NCBI RefSeq assembly: GCF_902497555.1
Contig: NZ_CABVGP010000004.1
Coordinates: forward strand, 124,001-188,000
Reading direction: 5' to 3'
Length of the DNA stretch: 64,000 bases
DNA from: Amycolatopsis camponoti
GTDB lineage: Bacteria > Actinomycetota > Actinomycetes > Mycobacteriales > Pseudonocardiaceae
In this document: one piece after another, positions 1 to 8,797 of the stretch
How positions within the stretch are numbered: position 1 is the first letter of the stretch
Layout of the letters: each line of letters opens with the position of its first letter
Notes under the pieces: generated by a model
What the model was told of the DNA's origin: nothing
Database searches by the model: none
What the model saw: the letters and a program-made list of their open reading frames with translations, nothing else
Translations under genes and position numbers: made by a program

Positions 1-160
1 TCGCGTAGTCCGGCCGCGGCGACCGCCGCGGGCGCGCTGCCCGGCTCGCATACTGCGGCGGCGGCGGTTGCGGCTGGCGGCGCGGGGACATCGCCCGGTT
101 CACGTACTCCGGCCCCGGCGACCGGCGCGGTGACCCCTCCCGGGTCGCGTACTCCGCCCG
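1..160 (+). repeat. Imperfect tandem repeat coding for a low-complexity linker
   Basis: Four degenerate copies of a unit beginning TCGCGTA(C/G)TCCGGCC lie head to tail in the reading frame of the first gene. They encode units of about 15, 18, 15 and a partial 7 residues, each opening with S-R/H-T/S and ending P-G. The region probably forms a flexible Ala/Pro/Gly linker before the helical repeat domain. Copies may continue upstream of the window. Confidence 0.6.
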
Positions 161-1368
161 AGGTCGTCCCGAGTGGCCCGGCACCGGCTCTCTCCCGGCC
201 GGATCCCGCCGCGCTTCGGCAAGTCACTGCCGATCCGGCGGCCTGGGCCGCCGAGGAGACCGCGCACCTCGCCGCGGCCGCGCGGCTGGCCGGGGCGCAC
301 GGCTGGCACGACCTCACCGAACGTCTCGCCGATGCGTGCACCGCGCTGGCCGGCACGCCGTGGCTCGGCCATGCCGCCCGCGCCGTGTCCGTGCTCGGCC
401 TCGCCGCCGCGCGCCGGCGGCAGGATCCGCACGCCGAGGCCGAAAAGCTGTACAACCTCGGCTCCGTGCACCTGCAGCACGGCCACGGACGGCAGGCGCG
501 GAACTACTTCGTCATGGCCGAGCACCGCTTCCGGCAGCTGGACGACCCGCAGGGCACGGGCGCGGTGCTGGCCGCGATCGCCGACGTCGACCTCGACGGC
601 GGGGACGCGCGAGCCGCCGAAGCCGCGCTGCTGGAGGCCCTCGACCTGCTGCGCGAATGCGGCGATCGCCACGGGCAGGCGGCCGCGGCGGCGCAGCTGG
701 GTTCGCTGGCCGAGGACGTCGGGGACGTGCGGCGCGCCGTCGAGAGCTTCGAGGTGAGCATGCTGCTCGCCCGGGAGTGCGACGACGGCCGCGGGCACGA
801 CCACGCCGCCAAGCGCTACGCCGACGTCCTGCGCCGGCACGGCGGCTGCGACCAGGCGGCCGACCTGCTGACCGGCGCGCTCGGCGGCACCGTGCGCACC
901 CGCGAGCGGCACTGGGAGGCCCACGTCCTGCGCAGCCTCGGCGACCTGCACACCGAGGCGGGGGAGCTCGGCGACGGCGAACGCTGCCTGACGCGCTCGC
1001 TGGCCCTGTTCGAGCAGATCGGGCACCGGCACGCCGCCGCGTACACCCACCGCTCCCTCGCCGAGCTGCGGCTCCGCGCGGGCGATCCGGCGGGCGCGCG
1101 GTGGCACCTGCGCGTCGCGATGGGCGTCTTCCGGGAGCTGCGCGACCGCCGCGGTGCCGGGTACACCCTGCTCAGCCTCGGCCGGACCCACGCCGACGAG
1201 GGCGCCGGGCCGGAGGCCGCGCGGCTGCTGCGGACCTCGGCCGGCCTGTTCGAGGAGCTGGGGTTCCCGCTGTGGGAGCTGCGCGCGCTGCGGGAGCTCA
1301 CCGCCGTCTCCAGTGAATCCCCGGCCCGCGAGCGGACTCGTGAAGTCTTGACGAAGATCAGGACCTGA
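1..1368 (+). CDS. TPR-containing protein, probable C-terminal part of an AfsR/SARP-type or NB-ARC regulator (5' partial)
   Basis: The frame is open from base 1, so the N-terminus lies outside the window; 455 residues are visible. After an Ala/Pro repeat linker (about residues 1-60) comes a helical array of tetratricopeptide-like units, for example AEKLYNLGSVHLQHGH and RSLGDLHTEAGELGDGERCL. In the known AfsR/SARP family, such a TPR tail follows a DNA-binding, BTAD and NB-ARC core and senses or transmits the signal. Only the tail is seen, so assignment to that family is inferred. The array ends near LREL, followed by a short charged tail. A plain TPR protein or a STAND ATPase remains possible. 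Confidence 0.6.
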   Translation, partial: SRSPAAATAAGALPGSHTAAAAVAAGGAGTSPGSRTPAPATGAVTPPGSRTPPEVVPSGPAPALSRPDPAALRQVTADPAAWAAEETAHLAAAARLAGAHGWHDLTERLADACTALAGTPWLGHAARAVSVLGLAAARRRQDPHAEAEKLYNLGSVHLQHGHGRQARNYFVMAEHRFRQLDDPQGTGAVLAAIADVDLDGGDARAAEAALLEALDLLRECGDRHGQAAAAAQLGSLAEDVGDVRRAVESFEVSMLLARECDDGRGHDHAAKRYADVLRRHGGCDQAADLLTGALGGTVRTRERHWEAHVLRSLGDLHTEAGELGDGERCLTRSLALFEQIGHRHAAAYTHRSLAELRLRAGDPAGARWHLRVAMGVFRELRDRRGAGYTLLSLGRTHADEGAGPEAARLLRTSAGLFEELGFPLWELRALRELTAVSSESPARERTREVLTKIRT

Positions 1369-1468
1369 CCCGCTCCCGCCGGGGTCCGCGACGAGGTCGT
1401 TTGGCGAAGTTATGGCCGTCCCGTTTTGGCTGCCGCCGTTCGGTCCGTCGCAGGAGAAGGAGCAAGGC

Positions 1469-1978
1469 ATGCCGGGACAACGGATGCTCGCGCGCGTGGC
1501 AGTGGGATTGACCGCTTCGGCCGCGACGGTGGTGTTCGCGACCATCGGCACGGCTTCGGCGAGCGTCGAGGTCACGAAGCTCAGCCAGTCGGCCGCCGCG
1601 TCGCAGCTGTCCGCCGCCGGGGTGACGCACTCGTCGAGCGGGGGCTGCACCACGCGGTCGAACTCGACCTGCACGTCCTACGAGCAGATCAACCAGACGA
1701 CGGTCACCGGCGTGATCACGCTGAAGCGGGCCAGCGGCTGCGCGATCAACATCACCGGCGGCACCGAGGTCGGCCACGCGTCGGGCACCTACAGCCACTA
1801 CAACGGCTACAAGGTGGACATCTCGCACAACAGCTGCATCGACAGCTACATCAAGAACAACTTCGGCTACATCGGGCTGCGCGGCGACGGCTACCCGCAG
1901 TGGCAGGCCGGCTCCGGCAACCTCTACTGCGACGAAGGCAACCACTGGGACATCACGTACTACACCTGCGGCTGCTGA
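1469..1978 (+). CDS. Small secreted Cys-rich protein with a peptidase M15-like zinc site
   Basis: 169 residues from the ATG at 1469, chosen because AGGAGAAGGAG sits just upstream; a longer in-frame ORF exists but has no ribosome site. Residues 1-31 form a Sec signal peptide ending in T-A-S-A. The mature part has seven cysteines. It contains SHYNGYKVDI, which fits the HxxGxxxD zinc-ligand spacing of M15 DD-/LD-carboxypeptidases, and a late NHWDI that could supply the third ligand. M15 enzymes cleave peptidoglycan stem peptides, so a cell-wall hydrolase role is plausible but inferred; the domain is very small. A hairpin terminator follows directly. It could instead be a structural protein or an inhibitor that keeps the fold without activity. 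Confidence 0.65.
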   Translation: MPGQRMLARVAVGLTASAATVVFATIGTASASVEVTKLSQSAAASQLSAAGVTHSSSGGCTTRSNSTCTSYEQINQTTVTGVITLKRASGCAINITGGTEVGHASGTYSHYNGYKVDISHNSCIDSYIKNNFGYIGLRGDGYPQWQAGSGNLYCDEGNHWDITYYTCGC

Positions 1979-1987
1979 GGTCCGGGT

Positions 1988-2027
1988 CCGGGGACTGCCC
2001 GTCTCGAGGGCTGCGGGCAGTTCCCGG
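1988..2027 (+). terminator. Hairpin after the secreted M15-like gene
   Basis: Two 14-base arms (1988-2001 and 2014-2027) pair completely apart from one G-T pair, around a 12-base loop, starting 10 bases after the stop codon. There is no U-tract, which is usual for actinobacterial terminators. Confidence 0.65.
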
Positions 2028-2061
2028 TTACCGGCCGCGACCGCCGGGGTATCACTCCGGG

Positions 2062-2418
2062 GTGAAGACGACTTCGCCCGCGGGCCGGTGGGCCGCCGGT
2101 CTCGTGCTGCTCGCCGGTGCTTACCTCGTGCTCGCGCCCTGGGTCGCCGGTTTCGGCGGGGCGGGCGTGCTCGCCCTGACCAACACCGTCGTCGGCGTCG
2201 CTCTGATCGCGCTCGCGATCGCCGGCATCGTGACCCGGCGCCCGCGCGGGCTCGGCTGGGTCGTCCCGGTCCTCGGTGCGTGGGCGGCGCTTTCGCCGTG
2301 GCTGCTGCGGTCCGCCGCGCAGACGCAGCCGTCGGCGGCCGCGTTCGCCGGCAACGCCGTCGCCGGCGCGGTGGTCGTCGTGGCGGGCGTGCTCGTCCTT
2401 GCGCAGCGGGGGAGATGA
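2062..2418 (+). CDS. SPW repeat-containing membrane protein
   Basis: 118 residues from the GTG at 2062. Four hydrophobic segments are visible (about residues 10-27, 34-54, 65-80 and 92-112). Two segments carry the diagnostic motif of the SPW family: LAPWVAGF in the first and LSPWLL in the third. The family is common in actinobacteria; its function is unknown. The gene stands between a terminator and an MFS exporter gene on the same strand and may share the exporter's transcript (48-base gap). The start is supported by CCGGGG upstream, which is a weak ribosome site. Confidence 0.8.
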   Translation: MKTTSPAGRWAAGLVLLAGAYLVLAPWVAGFGGAGVLALTNTVVGVALIALAIAGIVTRRPRGLGWVVPVLGAWAALSPWLLRSAAQTQPSAAAFAGNAVAGAVVVVAGVLVLAQRGR

Positions 2419-2466
2419 GCGCACCGCCTCGCGGTTCGTACGGTCGGTCGCACGACCGGAACGAGC

Positions 2467-3930
2467 ATGGGAGCGCGGATGACCCTCGCAGAATCGGCGC
2501 GGCCGGACTCGGCCGCGCGGCCCGCGGACCCCCGCCGCCTGGCGGCGCTCGTCCTGCTCTGCGCGGCCAACTTCATGGTGATCCTGGACGCCCAGAGCGT
2601 GATCATGGGCGTGCCGGTGATCGCGGCGGACCTCGGGCTGTCGCCGGTCGAAGCCCAGTGGGTCCTCTCGGCCAACCTGCTGACGTTCGGCGGCCTGCTG
2701 CTGCTCGGCGGCCGGGCCGCGGACCTGCTCGGCCGCCGCAAGCTCTTCATGGCGGGCACGGCGCTGTTCCTGCTGGTGTCGCTGCTTTCGGCGGTCGCCA
2801 CCGCGGGTCCGCTGCTGCTGGCCGCGCGGTCGCTGCACGGGGTTTCCGCGGCGCTGATGGCGCCGACGGCGCTCGCGATCCTCACCGACACGTTCCCGGA
2901 GGGGCGCCCGCGCAACCGGGCTCTCGCCATCTGGTCGGGGATCGCCGCGCTGGGCGCGACGATCGGGCTGCTGCTCGGCGGCGCGCTGCTCGACTGGTTC
3001 GGCTGGCAGAGCCTCTTCTACGTCAACGTCCCGGTCGCCGTGCTGATGCTGGTGCTGAGCCCGGTCCTGCTGCGGGAGAGCCGGGACACCTCGGCGCACC
3101 GCACCTTCGACGTCGCCGGCGCGGTGCTCAGCACCGCGGCGCTGGTCCTGCTGGTGTACGTGCTCGTCGAGGCGCCCGCGTGGGGCTGGGCCAGTTTCCG
3201 GACGCTCGGCCTCGGGGCCGTCTTCCTGGTCTTGACCGCGACGACGATCGTCGTCGAACGCCGGTCGGCGGCTCCGCTGCTGCCCGCCCGGTTGTTCCGG
3301 TCGGCCACCGTGCTCGGCGGCAACGTGCTGACGGTCCTGATCGCGATGCTCGCCTTCGGGTCGTCGGTCGTGCTTTCGCAGTATTCGCTGGGCGTGCTCG
3401 GCTACACGCCGATCGTGTTCGGGCTGAGCCAGTCCGCGATGCCGGTCGCGGCGGTGCTCGGTGCGTACGCCGGACAAGCCGCGCTGGCCCGGCTCGGCAT
3501 CCGCCCGGTCGCGGTGACCGCGCTGCTGCTGATGGCCGTCGGCAGTGCCCTGCTGACCGGGCTCTCACCCGATTCCGGCTACCTGACGAGCGTGCTGCCG
3601 GGCCTGGTCGTGTTCGGCCTGGGACTCGGCATCGGCCCGGTCGTCCTGGCCGCGGCCGCGCTCAAGGGCGTCACCACGGCCGACGCGGGCATCGCCTCGG
3701 GGATCAACGTGGCGGCGTTCCAGGTCGGTGGCGCGCTCGGGGTCGCGGTGGTGTCGACGGTCATCGCGACGACCATGGCGGCCACCCCCGGACCGGCGGG
3801 CGCGCTCGCCGGGTTCCACACGGGGATGCTCGTCTGCGCGGGGATCGGGGCGGCCGGGGTGGTGGTCGCGTTCTTCCTGCTGAAGAACGCGAAGCGCGGG
3901 CAGCTCGCCGCGGTGCCGCGCGTGCACTGA
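2467..3930 (+). CDS. MFS drug:proton antiporter, DHA2 (EmrB/QacA) type
   Basis: 487 residues with the hydrophobicity of a 14-helix DHA2 exporter. The loop between helices 2 and 3 has GGRAADLLGRRKLF (motif A, GxxxDRxGRR-like), and helix 5 has the GGALLDWFGWQSLFYVNVP antiporter signature. Related proteins expel hydrophobic drugs or self-made metabolites in exchange for protons. The substrate cannot be read from the sequence. An alternative ATG at 2479 would shorten the protein by four residues. No regulator gene is adjacent. It is convergent with the LigD-like gene, only 4 bases apart, so the two transcripts probably run into each other. Confidence 0.88.
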   Translation: MGARMTLAESARPDSAARPADPRRLAALVLLCAANFMVILDAQSVIMGVPVIAADLGLSPVEAQWVLSANLLTFGGLLLLGGRAADLLGRRKLFMAGTALFLLVSLLSAVATAGPLLLAARSLHGVSAALMAPTALAILTDTFPEGRPRNRALAIWSGIAALGATIGLLLGGALLDWFGWQSLFYVNVPVAVLMLVLSPVLLRESRDTSAHRTFDVAGAVLSTAALVLLVYVLVEAPAWGWASFRTLGLGAVFLVLTATTIVVERRSAAPLLPARLFRSATVLGGNVLTVLIAMLAFGSSVVLSQYSLGVLGYTPIVFGLSQSAMPVAAVLGAYAGQAALARLGIRPVAVTALLLMAVGSALLTGLSPDSGYLTSVLPGLVVFGLGLGIGPVVLAAAALKGVTTADAGIASGINVAAFQVGGALGVAVVSTVIATTMAATPGPAGALAGFHTGMLVCAGIGAAGVVVAFFLLKNAKRGQLAAVPRVH

Positions 3931-3934
3931 CGCG

Positions 3935-5002
3935 TCAGTTCCCGATGAACAGCCAGTCGCCTGAGTGGTCGCCGGGGCGATAGACGCTGTCCGCCCGCTT
4001 GGCCACCACGCCCGGCAAGCCATGCTGGCGGCTGGCGCCGAGCACGTCCTCGCCACCACCGAGGAAGTAGCCGGGGACCTGCCAGCGGCCGTCCGTCACG
4101 GGCAGGTCCGCCAACAGCTCGCGGCGTTCGGTGTACGGCAGCGAAAGCGTCGGCTTGCCGTCGAGGTGCAGGATGTCGCTGGCGAAGTAGAACACCGGGC
4201 AATGCGTCTTGAGGCGCTTCGCCGCCGCGCCGTCGGCCCGGCGGCGTTCCTCGAGGCCTTCCGGTGAGGGCTTGCCGTCCTTCACCACGACCACTTCGCC
4301 GTCCAGCAGCACTTCCGTCGACCCGAGCTCTTCGCCCAGCTTGTGCAGGTCCGGGTAACGGCCGGTGACGTCGGCGCCGGAGTCGTCGTGCGCGGTGACG
4401 CGGCCGCCCGAAACCTGGAGCATCGTGCGCAGGCCGCCCCACGCGAACTCGTAGGCCCACTCGCCGTCGTCCGCCGGGAGCCCGCCCGGGACCGCCGCCA
4501 TTGGCTCCAGGAACTCCGGTGCGTCCTCGTGGCCCGGCTCGGCCGGGTCGAGGCGCCGCAGCGTCCAGTCGCGGTCGTCGTCGTGGTGCCGGTTGACGAA
4601 CAGGTACTTGCCGCGCGCCCGCTCGCCGTGGAAGACGACCTCGACCTTGTGGTCGTTCCAGTGCAGGGTTTCGTACTTCCCGGTGTCCCACACGGTCATC
4701 CGGCCGCCGCCGTACTCGCCCGCCGGGATCTCGCCGGAGAACGTCAGGTACTCCATGGGGTGGTCTTCGGTGTGCACCGCGAGCCGGTTCACGCCAGGCG
4801 CGAGCGGCAGGCCGCGCGGCACCGCCCACGACACGAGGACGCCGTCGCGTTCCAGCCGGAAGTCCCAGTGCAGCCGGGAGGCGTGGTGCTCCTGGATGAC
4901 GAAGAGGTCGTTGCCGCCCGGTTCCGGCGGCCCCTCGGGCCAGGGCTCGGGGGTGCGGTCCTTCCCGCGCTTGCCGCGGTACTCCTCGAGTTTGTCGGCC
5001 AT
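3935..5002 (-). CDS. LigD-type 3'-phosphoesterase fused to a catalytically degenerate ATP-dependent ligase domain
   Basis: 355 residues. Residues 30-150 are a LigD phosphoesterase domain with the metal and catalytic residues in place: QEH39, LHWDFRLE (H45, D47, R49) and EDH81. This domain trims 3' ends in bacterial end joining. Residues 180-355 resemble the ligase adenylation domain: motif III LDGEVVV and motif IV GVVAKR are recognisable. However, the motif I lysine that carries AMP is Ala187 (EFAWGG instead of E-x-K-W-D-G), the motif IV Glu is Pro330, and the motif V lysines are lost (DWLFIGN). The protein ends there, with no OB-fold and no polymerase domain. The likely role is end processing together with Ku (gene at 13849) or another ligase; the ligase-like half may bind DNA or protein. 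Confidence 0.82.
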   Translation of the reverse strand: MADKLEEYRGKRGKDRTPEPWPEGPPEPGGNDLFVIQEHHASRLHWDFRLERDGVLVSWAVPRGLPLAPGVNRLAVHTEDHPMEYLTFSGEIPAGEYGGGRMTVWDTGKYETLHWNDHKVEVVFHGERARGKYLFVNRHHDDDRDWTLRRLDPAEPGHEDAPEFLEPMAAVPGGLPADDGEWAYEFAWGGLRTMLQVSGGRVTAHDDSGADVTGRYPDLHKLGEELGSTEVLLDGEVVVVKDGKPSPEGLEERRRADGAAAKRLKTHCPVFYFASDILHLDGKPTLSLPYTERRELLADLPVTDGRWQVPGYFLGGGEDVLGASRQHGLPGVVAKRADSVYRPGDHSGDWLFIGN

Positions 5003-5057
5003 CGCCGCCCCGGTACCCCTTCCGCTCGGGAGCGTCCAGGATACCGGGGTGACGACG

Positions 5058-7067
5058 TCAGTCCGTCTCCGCCATGGCTTCGGCGAACTGGGCCGCGTAC
5101 AGCCGGGCGTAGGCGCCGCCGCTGCCGAGCAGCGTTTCGTGGTCGCCGTGCTCGACGATCTGCCCGTGCTCCATCACCAGGATCACGTCCGCGTCGCGGA
5201 TCGTGGACAGCCGGTGCGCGATGACGAAGCTCGTGCGCCCGCTGCGGAGCGAGTTCATCGCCCGCTGGATGAGCACCTCGGTGCGGGTGTCGACCGAGCT
5301 GGTCGCCTCGTCCAGGATGAGGATGACCGGCCGGGCCAGGAACGCCCGCGCGACCGTGATCAGCTGCTTCTCGCCCGCGCTGACCGTGCCGCCCTCGTCG
5401 TCGAGGACCGTCTCGTAGCCGTCCGGCAACGTCCGGACGAAGCGGTCGACGTACGTCGCCGTCGCCGCCTCGATGATCTCCTCGCGGGTCGGGTCGTCCG
5501 CGCCGTAGGCGATGTTCTCCGCGATCGTGCCGCCGAACAGCCACGCGTCCTGCAGCACCATGCCGGTCTGGTCGCGCAGCTCCTCGCGGTTCATCTTCGC
5601 GATGTCGACGCCGTCGAGCGTGATCCGCCCGCTGTCGAGCTCGTAGAACCGCATGAGCAGGTTGACCAGTGTCGTCTTCCCGGCCCCGGTCGGGCCGACG
5701 ATCGCCACCGTCTGGCCGGGTTCGACGGTCAGCGACAGGTCGTCGATCAGCGGCTTGTCCGGCAGGTAGCGGAACGAGACGTCCTGGAACTCGACGCGTC
5801 CGCGGATCACCGGCGGCCGCTCCGGGTGCTCCGGCTCCGGCGCCTGCTCCTCCGCGTCCAGCAGCGCGAACACCCGCTCGGCCGAGGCGACGCCGGACTG
5901 CAGCAGGTTCGCCATGCTGGCGATCTGCGTCACCGGCTGGCTGAACTGGCGCGAGTACTGGATGAACGCCTGCACCTCGCCGAGCGTCAGGCTGCCCGAC
6001 GCGACGCGCAGCGCGCCGATCACCGCCACCAGCACGTAGCTCAGGTTGCCGATGAACATCATCGCCGGCTGGATCATCCCGGAGATGAACTGCGCCCGGA
6101 AGCTGGCCTCGTACAGCGTTTCGTTCTGCTTGTCGAAGATCGCCGCGGACTCGTCGCGGCGGCCGAACACCTTGACCAGCGAGTGCCCGGTGTACATCTC
6201 CTCGACGTGCGCGTTGAGCTTCCCGGTCGTCGACCACTGCTTGATGAAGTTCGGCTGCGCCCGCTTGCCGATCTTCGCCGCCACGACGGCCGAGAGCGGC
6301 ACCGTGAGCAGCGCGATCAGCGCCAGCAGCGGCGAGATCAGGAACATCATGATCAGCACGCCGATCACCGTCAGCAGTGACGAGACGATCTGCGACAGCG
6401 TCTGCTGCAGCGACATCGCCAGGTTGTCGATGTCGTTGGTGACGCGGGAAAGGACCTCGCCGCGCGGCTGGCGGTCGAAGTACTTCAGCGGCAGCCGCGC
6501 GAACTTCTCCTCGACGTCCTGGCGCAGCCGGTAGACGGCGTTCTGCACCAGCGTCGTCGTCAGCCGGGCCTGGATGAGCCCGAAGAACGACGCGATGACG
6601 AACAGCGCCAGCACGGTCAGCAGGATCTGCCCGACCTTGTCGAAGTCGATCCCGACGCCGGGCACGAGGTCGACGCGACTGTAGATGTCGGCGAGCGTGC
6701 CGTCACCACGGGCGCGCAGCCCGGCGACGATCTGCTCCTTGGTGACGCCCGGCGGCACCTGCTTGCCGAGCACGCCCGCGAGGATCGCGTCGGTGGCCTG
6801 GCCGAGGATCTTCGGCCCGATCACCGTCAGCGCGACGCTCGCCGCGCCGAGCACGAGCACCCCGATGAGGTGGAGCCGTTGCGGGGCCAGCATGTGCAGC
6901 AGCCGTTTGAGGGAGCCCTTGAAGTCGAGCGCCTTCTCCGGCGGTGCGCCGCCGGCCATCCACCGGCCGGGCCCGACGGTGGCGGCCCCGGTGTTCTTCT
7001 GCCGTTCCGCGGTCGGCCGTTCGCCCGCTTCGGTGACGGCGGTCTTCGGCGATTCCGTGGTACTCAC
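5058..7067 (-). CDS. ABC exporter half-transporter, catalytically competent subunit
   Basis: 669 residues from the GTG at 7067, which overlaps the stop of the upstream exporter gene in a GTGA; a longer ORF through the upstream gene is a shadow. A charged N-terminal extension of about 60 residues precedes a six-helix type I exporter domain and an ATPase domain. Walker A is GPTGAGKTT, Walker B ILILDEATS with the catalytic Glu, and the H-loop IAHRLST. The signature is altered to VSAGEKQ. A predicted insertion (GVLGKQVPPGVTKEQIVAG region) enlarges the first external loop. It pairs with the product of the next gene to form one normal and one degenerate ATP site, as in heterodimeric multidrug exporters. 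The substrate is unknown. Confidence 0.88.
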   Translation of the reverse strand: MSTTESPKTAVTEAGERPTAERQKNTGAATVGPGRWMAGGAPPEKALDFKGSLKRLLHMLAPQRLHLIGVLVLGAASVALTVIGPKILGQATDAILAGVLGKQVPPGVTKEQIVAGLRARGDGTLADIYSRVDLVPGVGIDFDKVGQILLTVLALFVIASFFGLIQARLTTTLVQNAVYRLRQDVEEKFARLPLKYFDRQPRGEVLSRVTNDIDNLAMSLQQTLSQIVSSLLTVIGVLIMMFLISPLLALIALLTVPLSAVVAAKIGKRAQPNFIKQWSTTGKLNAHVEEMYTGHSLVKVFGRRDESAAIFDKQNETLYEASFRAQFISGMIQPAMMFIGNLSYVLVAVIGALRVASGSLTLGEVQAFIQYSRQFSQPVTQIASMANLLQSGVASAERVFALLDAEEQAPEPEHPERPPVIRGRVEFQDVSFRYLPDKPLIDDLSLTVEPGQTVAIVGPTGAGKTTLVNLLMRFYELDSGRITLDGVDIAKMNREELRDQTGMVLQDAWLFGGTIAENIAYGADDPTREEIIEAATATYVDRFVRTLPDGYETVLDDEGGTVSAGEKQLITVARAFLARPVILILDEATSSVDTRTEVLIQRAMNSLRSGRTSFVIAHRLSTIRDADVILVMEHGQIVEHGDHETLLGSGGAYARLYAAQFAEAMAETD

Positions 7068-8797
7068 GCCGCCTCCTGCTCGGTCAGCTGGGACAGCACG
7101 ATCTCGCGGTAGGTCTCGTTGCCGTCGAACAGCTCGTGGTGGGTGCCGGTGCCGACGACGCGGCCCTCGTCGAGGACGATGATGCGGTCGGCGCCCCGGA
7201 TGGTGCTCACCCGCTGCGCGACGATGATCACCGTGGCGTCGGCGGTCTCCGACACCAGCGCGCGGCGCAGGGCCGCGTCGGTCGCGTAGTCCAACGCCGA
7301 GAACGAGTCGTCGAAGAGGTAGATCTCCGGCTTGTGCACCAGCATCCGCGCGATCGCGAGCCGCTGCCGCTGACCACCGGAGACGTTCGTGCCACCCTGC
7401 GAGATCGGTGCGTCCAGGCCTTCGGGCATCGCCTCGACGAAGTCCTTGCCCTGAGCCACTTCGAGGGCGTGCCACAGCTCTTCGTCGGTCGCGTCCGGGT
7501 TGCCGTAGCGCAGGTTGCTCGCCACGGTGCCGGCGAACAGGTACGGCTTCTGCGGCACCAGCCCGACCGCGCGGGCGAGCACCCCCGCGTCGAGGTCGCG
7601 CACGTCGACGCCGTCGACCTTCACCGTGCCGCGGGTCGCGTCCATCAGCCGCGGGATCAGGTTCAGCAGCGTCGTCTTCCCGGTACCCGTGGACCCGATC
7701 ACCGCGGTCGTCTCACCCGGCCGCCCGATCAGCGAGATGTCCTGCAGCACCGGCTTTTCCGCGCCGGGGTAGCGGAACTCGACGCCGGAGAGCTCCAGGT
7801 GCCCGTGGAGCGTGCCCGGCTTGATCGGCGAAACCGGCAGGCGGACGCTCGACTCGGTGTCGAGCACCTCGCTGATCCGCTCGGCGCTGACCTCCGCGCG
7901 CGGCACCATCATGAACATGAACGTGGCCATCATGACCGACATCAGGATCTGCAGCAGGTAGGACAGGAACGCCGTCAGCGCCCCGATCTGCATGCTGCCG
8001 GAGTCGATGCGCTGCCCGCCGAACCACAGCACCGCGACGCTGGAGGCGTTCATCACCAGCATGACGATCGGGAACATCAGCGCCATCAACCGGCCGACGC
8101 GCAGCGACACCGTGAGCAGCTGGTCGTTCGCGGCGTCGAAGCGTTCGCGCTCGTGCTTGTCGCGGACGAACGCGCGGATGACGCGGATGCCCATGATCTG
8201 CTCGCGCAGCACCTGGTTGATCTTGTCGATCCGCTCCTGCATCTTGCGGAACGCGGGGCGCATCTTGGTGATGATCGTGCCGACCGCGACCGCCAGGACC
8301 GGCACGATCACCAGCAGCAGCGAGGACAGCGGCACGTCGAGGTTCAGCGCCAGGATGATCCCGCCGACGCACATGATCGGCGCCGACACCATCAGCGTCA
8401 GCGTCATCACGACCAGCATCTGGATCTGCTGGACGTCGTTGGTGGTGCGGGTGATCAGCGACGGCGTGCCGAACTGGCCGACCTCGCGGGCCGAGAAGTC
8501 CTGCACGCGGTGGAAGACGCCGGCGCGGATGTCGCGCCCGACCGCCATCGCCGTGCGGGCGCCGTAGTACACCGCGCCGATCGAGCCGGCGATCTGGGCG
8601 AGCGTCACGGCGAGCATCACGGCGCCGATGCGCAGGATGTAGGCCATGTCGCCCTTGATCAGCCCGTTGTCGACGATGTCGGCGTTGAGCGTGGGCAGGT
8701 AGAGCATGGCGATCGTCTGCACGAGCTGCAGCGCCACGATCACCCACAACGTGGTTTTGTACGGGCGCAGGTGACTGCGCAGGAGCTTGACTAGCAC
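7064..8797 (-). CDS. ABC exporter half-transporter, degenerate ATPase subunit
   Basis: 577 residues from the GTG at 8797. The ribosome site GGGGGA lies upstream, and the start overlaps the TetR stop codon by 7 bases. Six transmembrane helices (to about residue 310) are followed by an ATPase domain with Walker A GSTGTGKTT and a good signature VSGGQRQR. Walker B reads YLFDDSFSALD (catalytic Glu replaced by Asp), and the H-loop His is Gln (IIVAQRVSTI). Its signature completes the working site of the partner, while its own Walker B and H-loop form the degenerate site. This is the pattern known for heterodimeric exporters. It is the middle gene of a three-gene operon with its TetR regulator. Confidence 0.88.
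   Translation of the reverse strand: MLVKLLRSHLRPYKTTLWVIVALQLVQTIAMLYLPTLNADIVDNGLIKGDMAYILRIGAVMLAVTLAQIAGSIGAVYYGARTAMAVGRDIRAGVFHRVQDFSAREVGQFGTPSLITRTTNDVQQIQMLVVMTLTLMVSAPIMCVGGIILALNLDVPLSSLLLVIVPVLAVAVGTIITKMRPAFRKMQERIDKINQVLREQIMGIRVIRAFVRDKHERERFDAANDQLLTVSLRVGRLMALMFPIVMLVMNASSVAVLWFGGQRIDSGSMQIGALTAFLSYLLQILMSVMMATFMFMMVPRAEVSAERISEVLDTESSVRLPVSPIKPGTLHGHLELSGVEFRYPGAEKPVLQDISLIGRPGETTAVIGSTGTGKTTLLNLIPRLMDATRGTVKVDGVDVRDLDAGVLARAVGLVPQKPYLFAGTVASNLRYGNPDATDEELWHALEVAQGKDFVEAMPEGLDAPISQGGTNVSGGQRQRLAIARMLVHKPEIYLFDDSFSALDYATDAALRRALVSETADATVIIVAQRVSTIRGADRIIVLDEGRVVGTGTHHELFDGNETYREIVLSQLTEQEAA

Noticed and set aside
100..1674. Long reverse-strand open frame opposite the TPR gene
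   Set aside because: Shadow frame of high-GC coding DNA; Arg/Gly/Val-rich with no domain, while the + frame has clear TPR units.
7068..7475. Upstream extension of the second ABC subunit
   Set aside because: It would run out of frame through the ATPase domain of the first subunit; the GTGA overlap at 7064-7067 gives the natural start.
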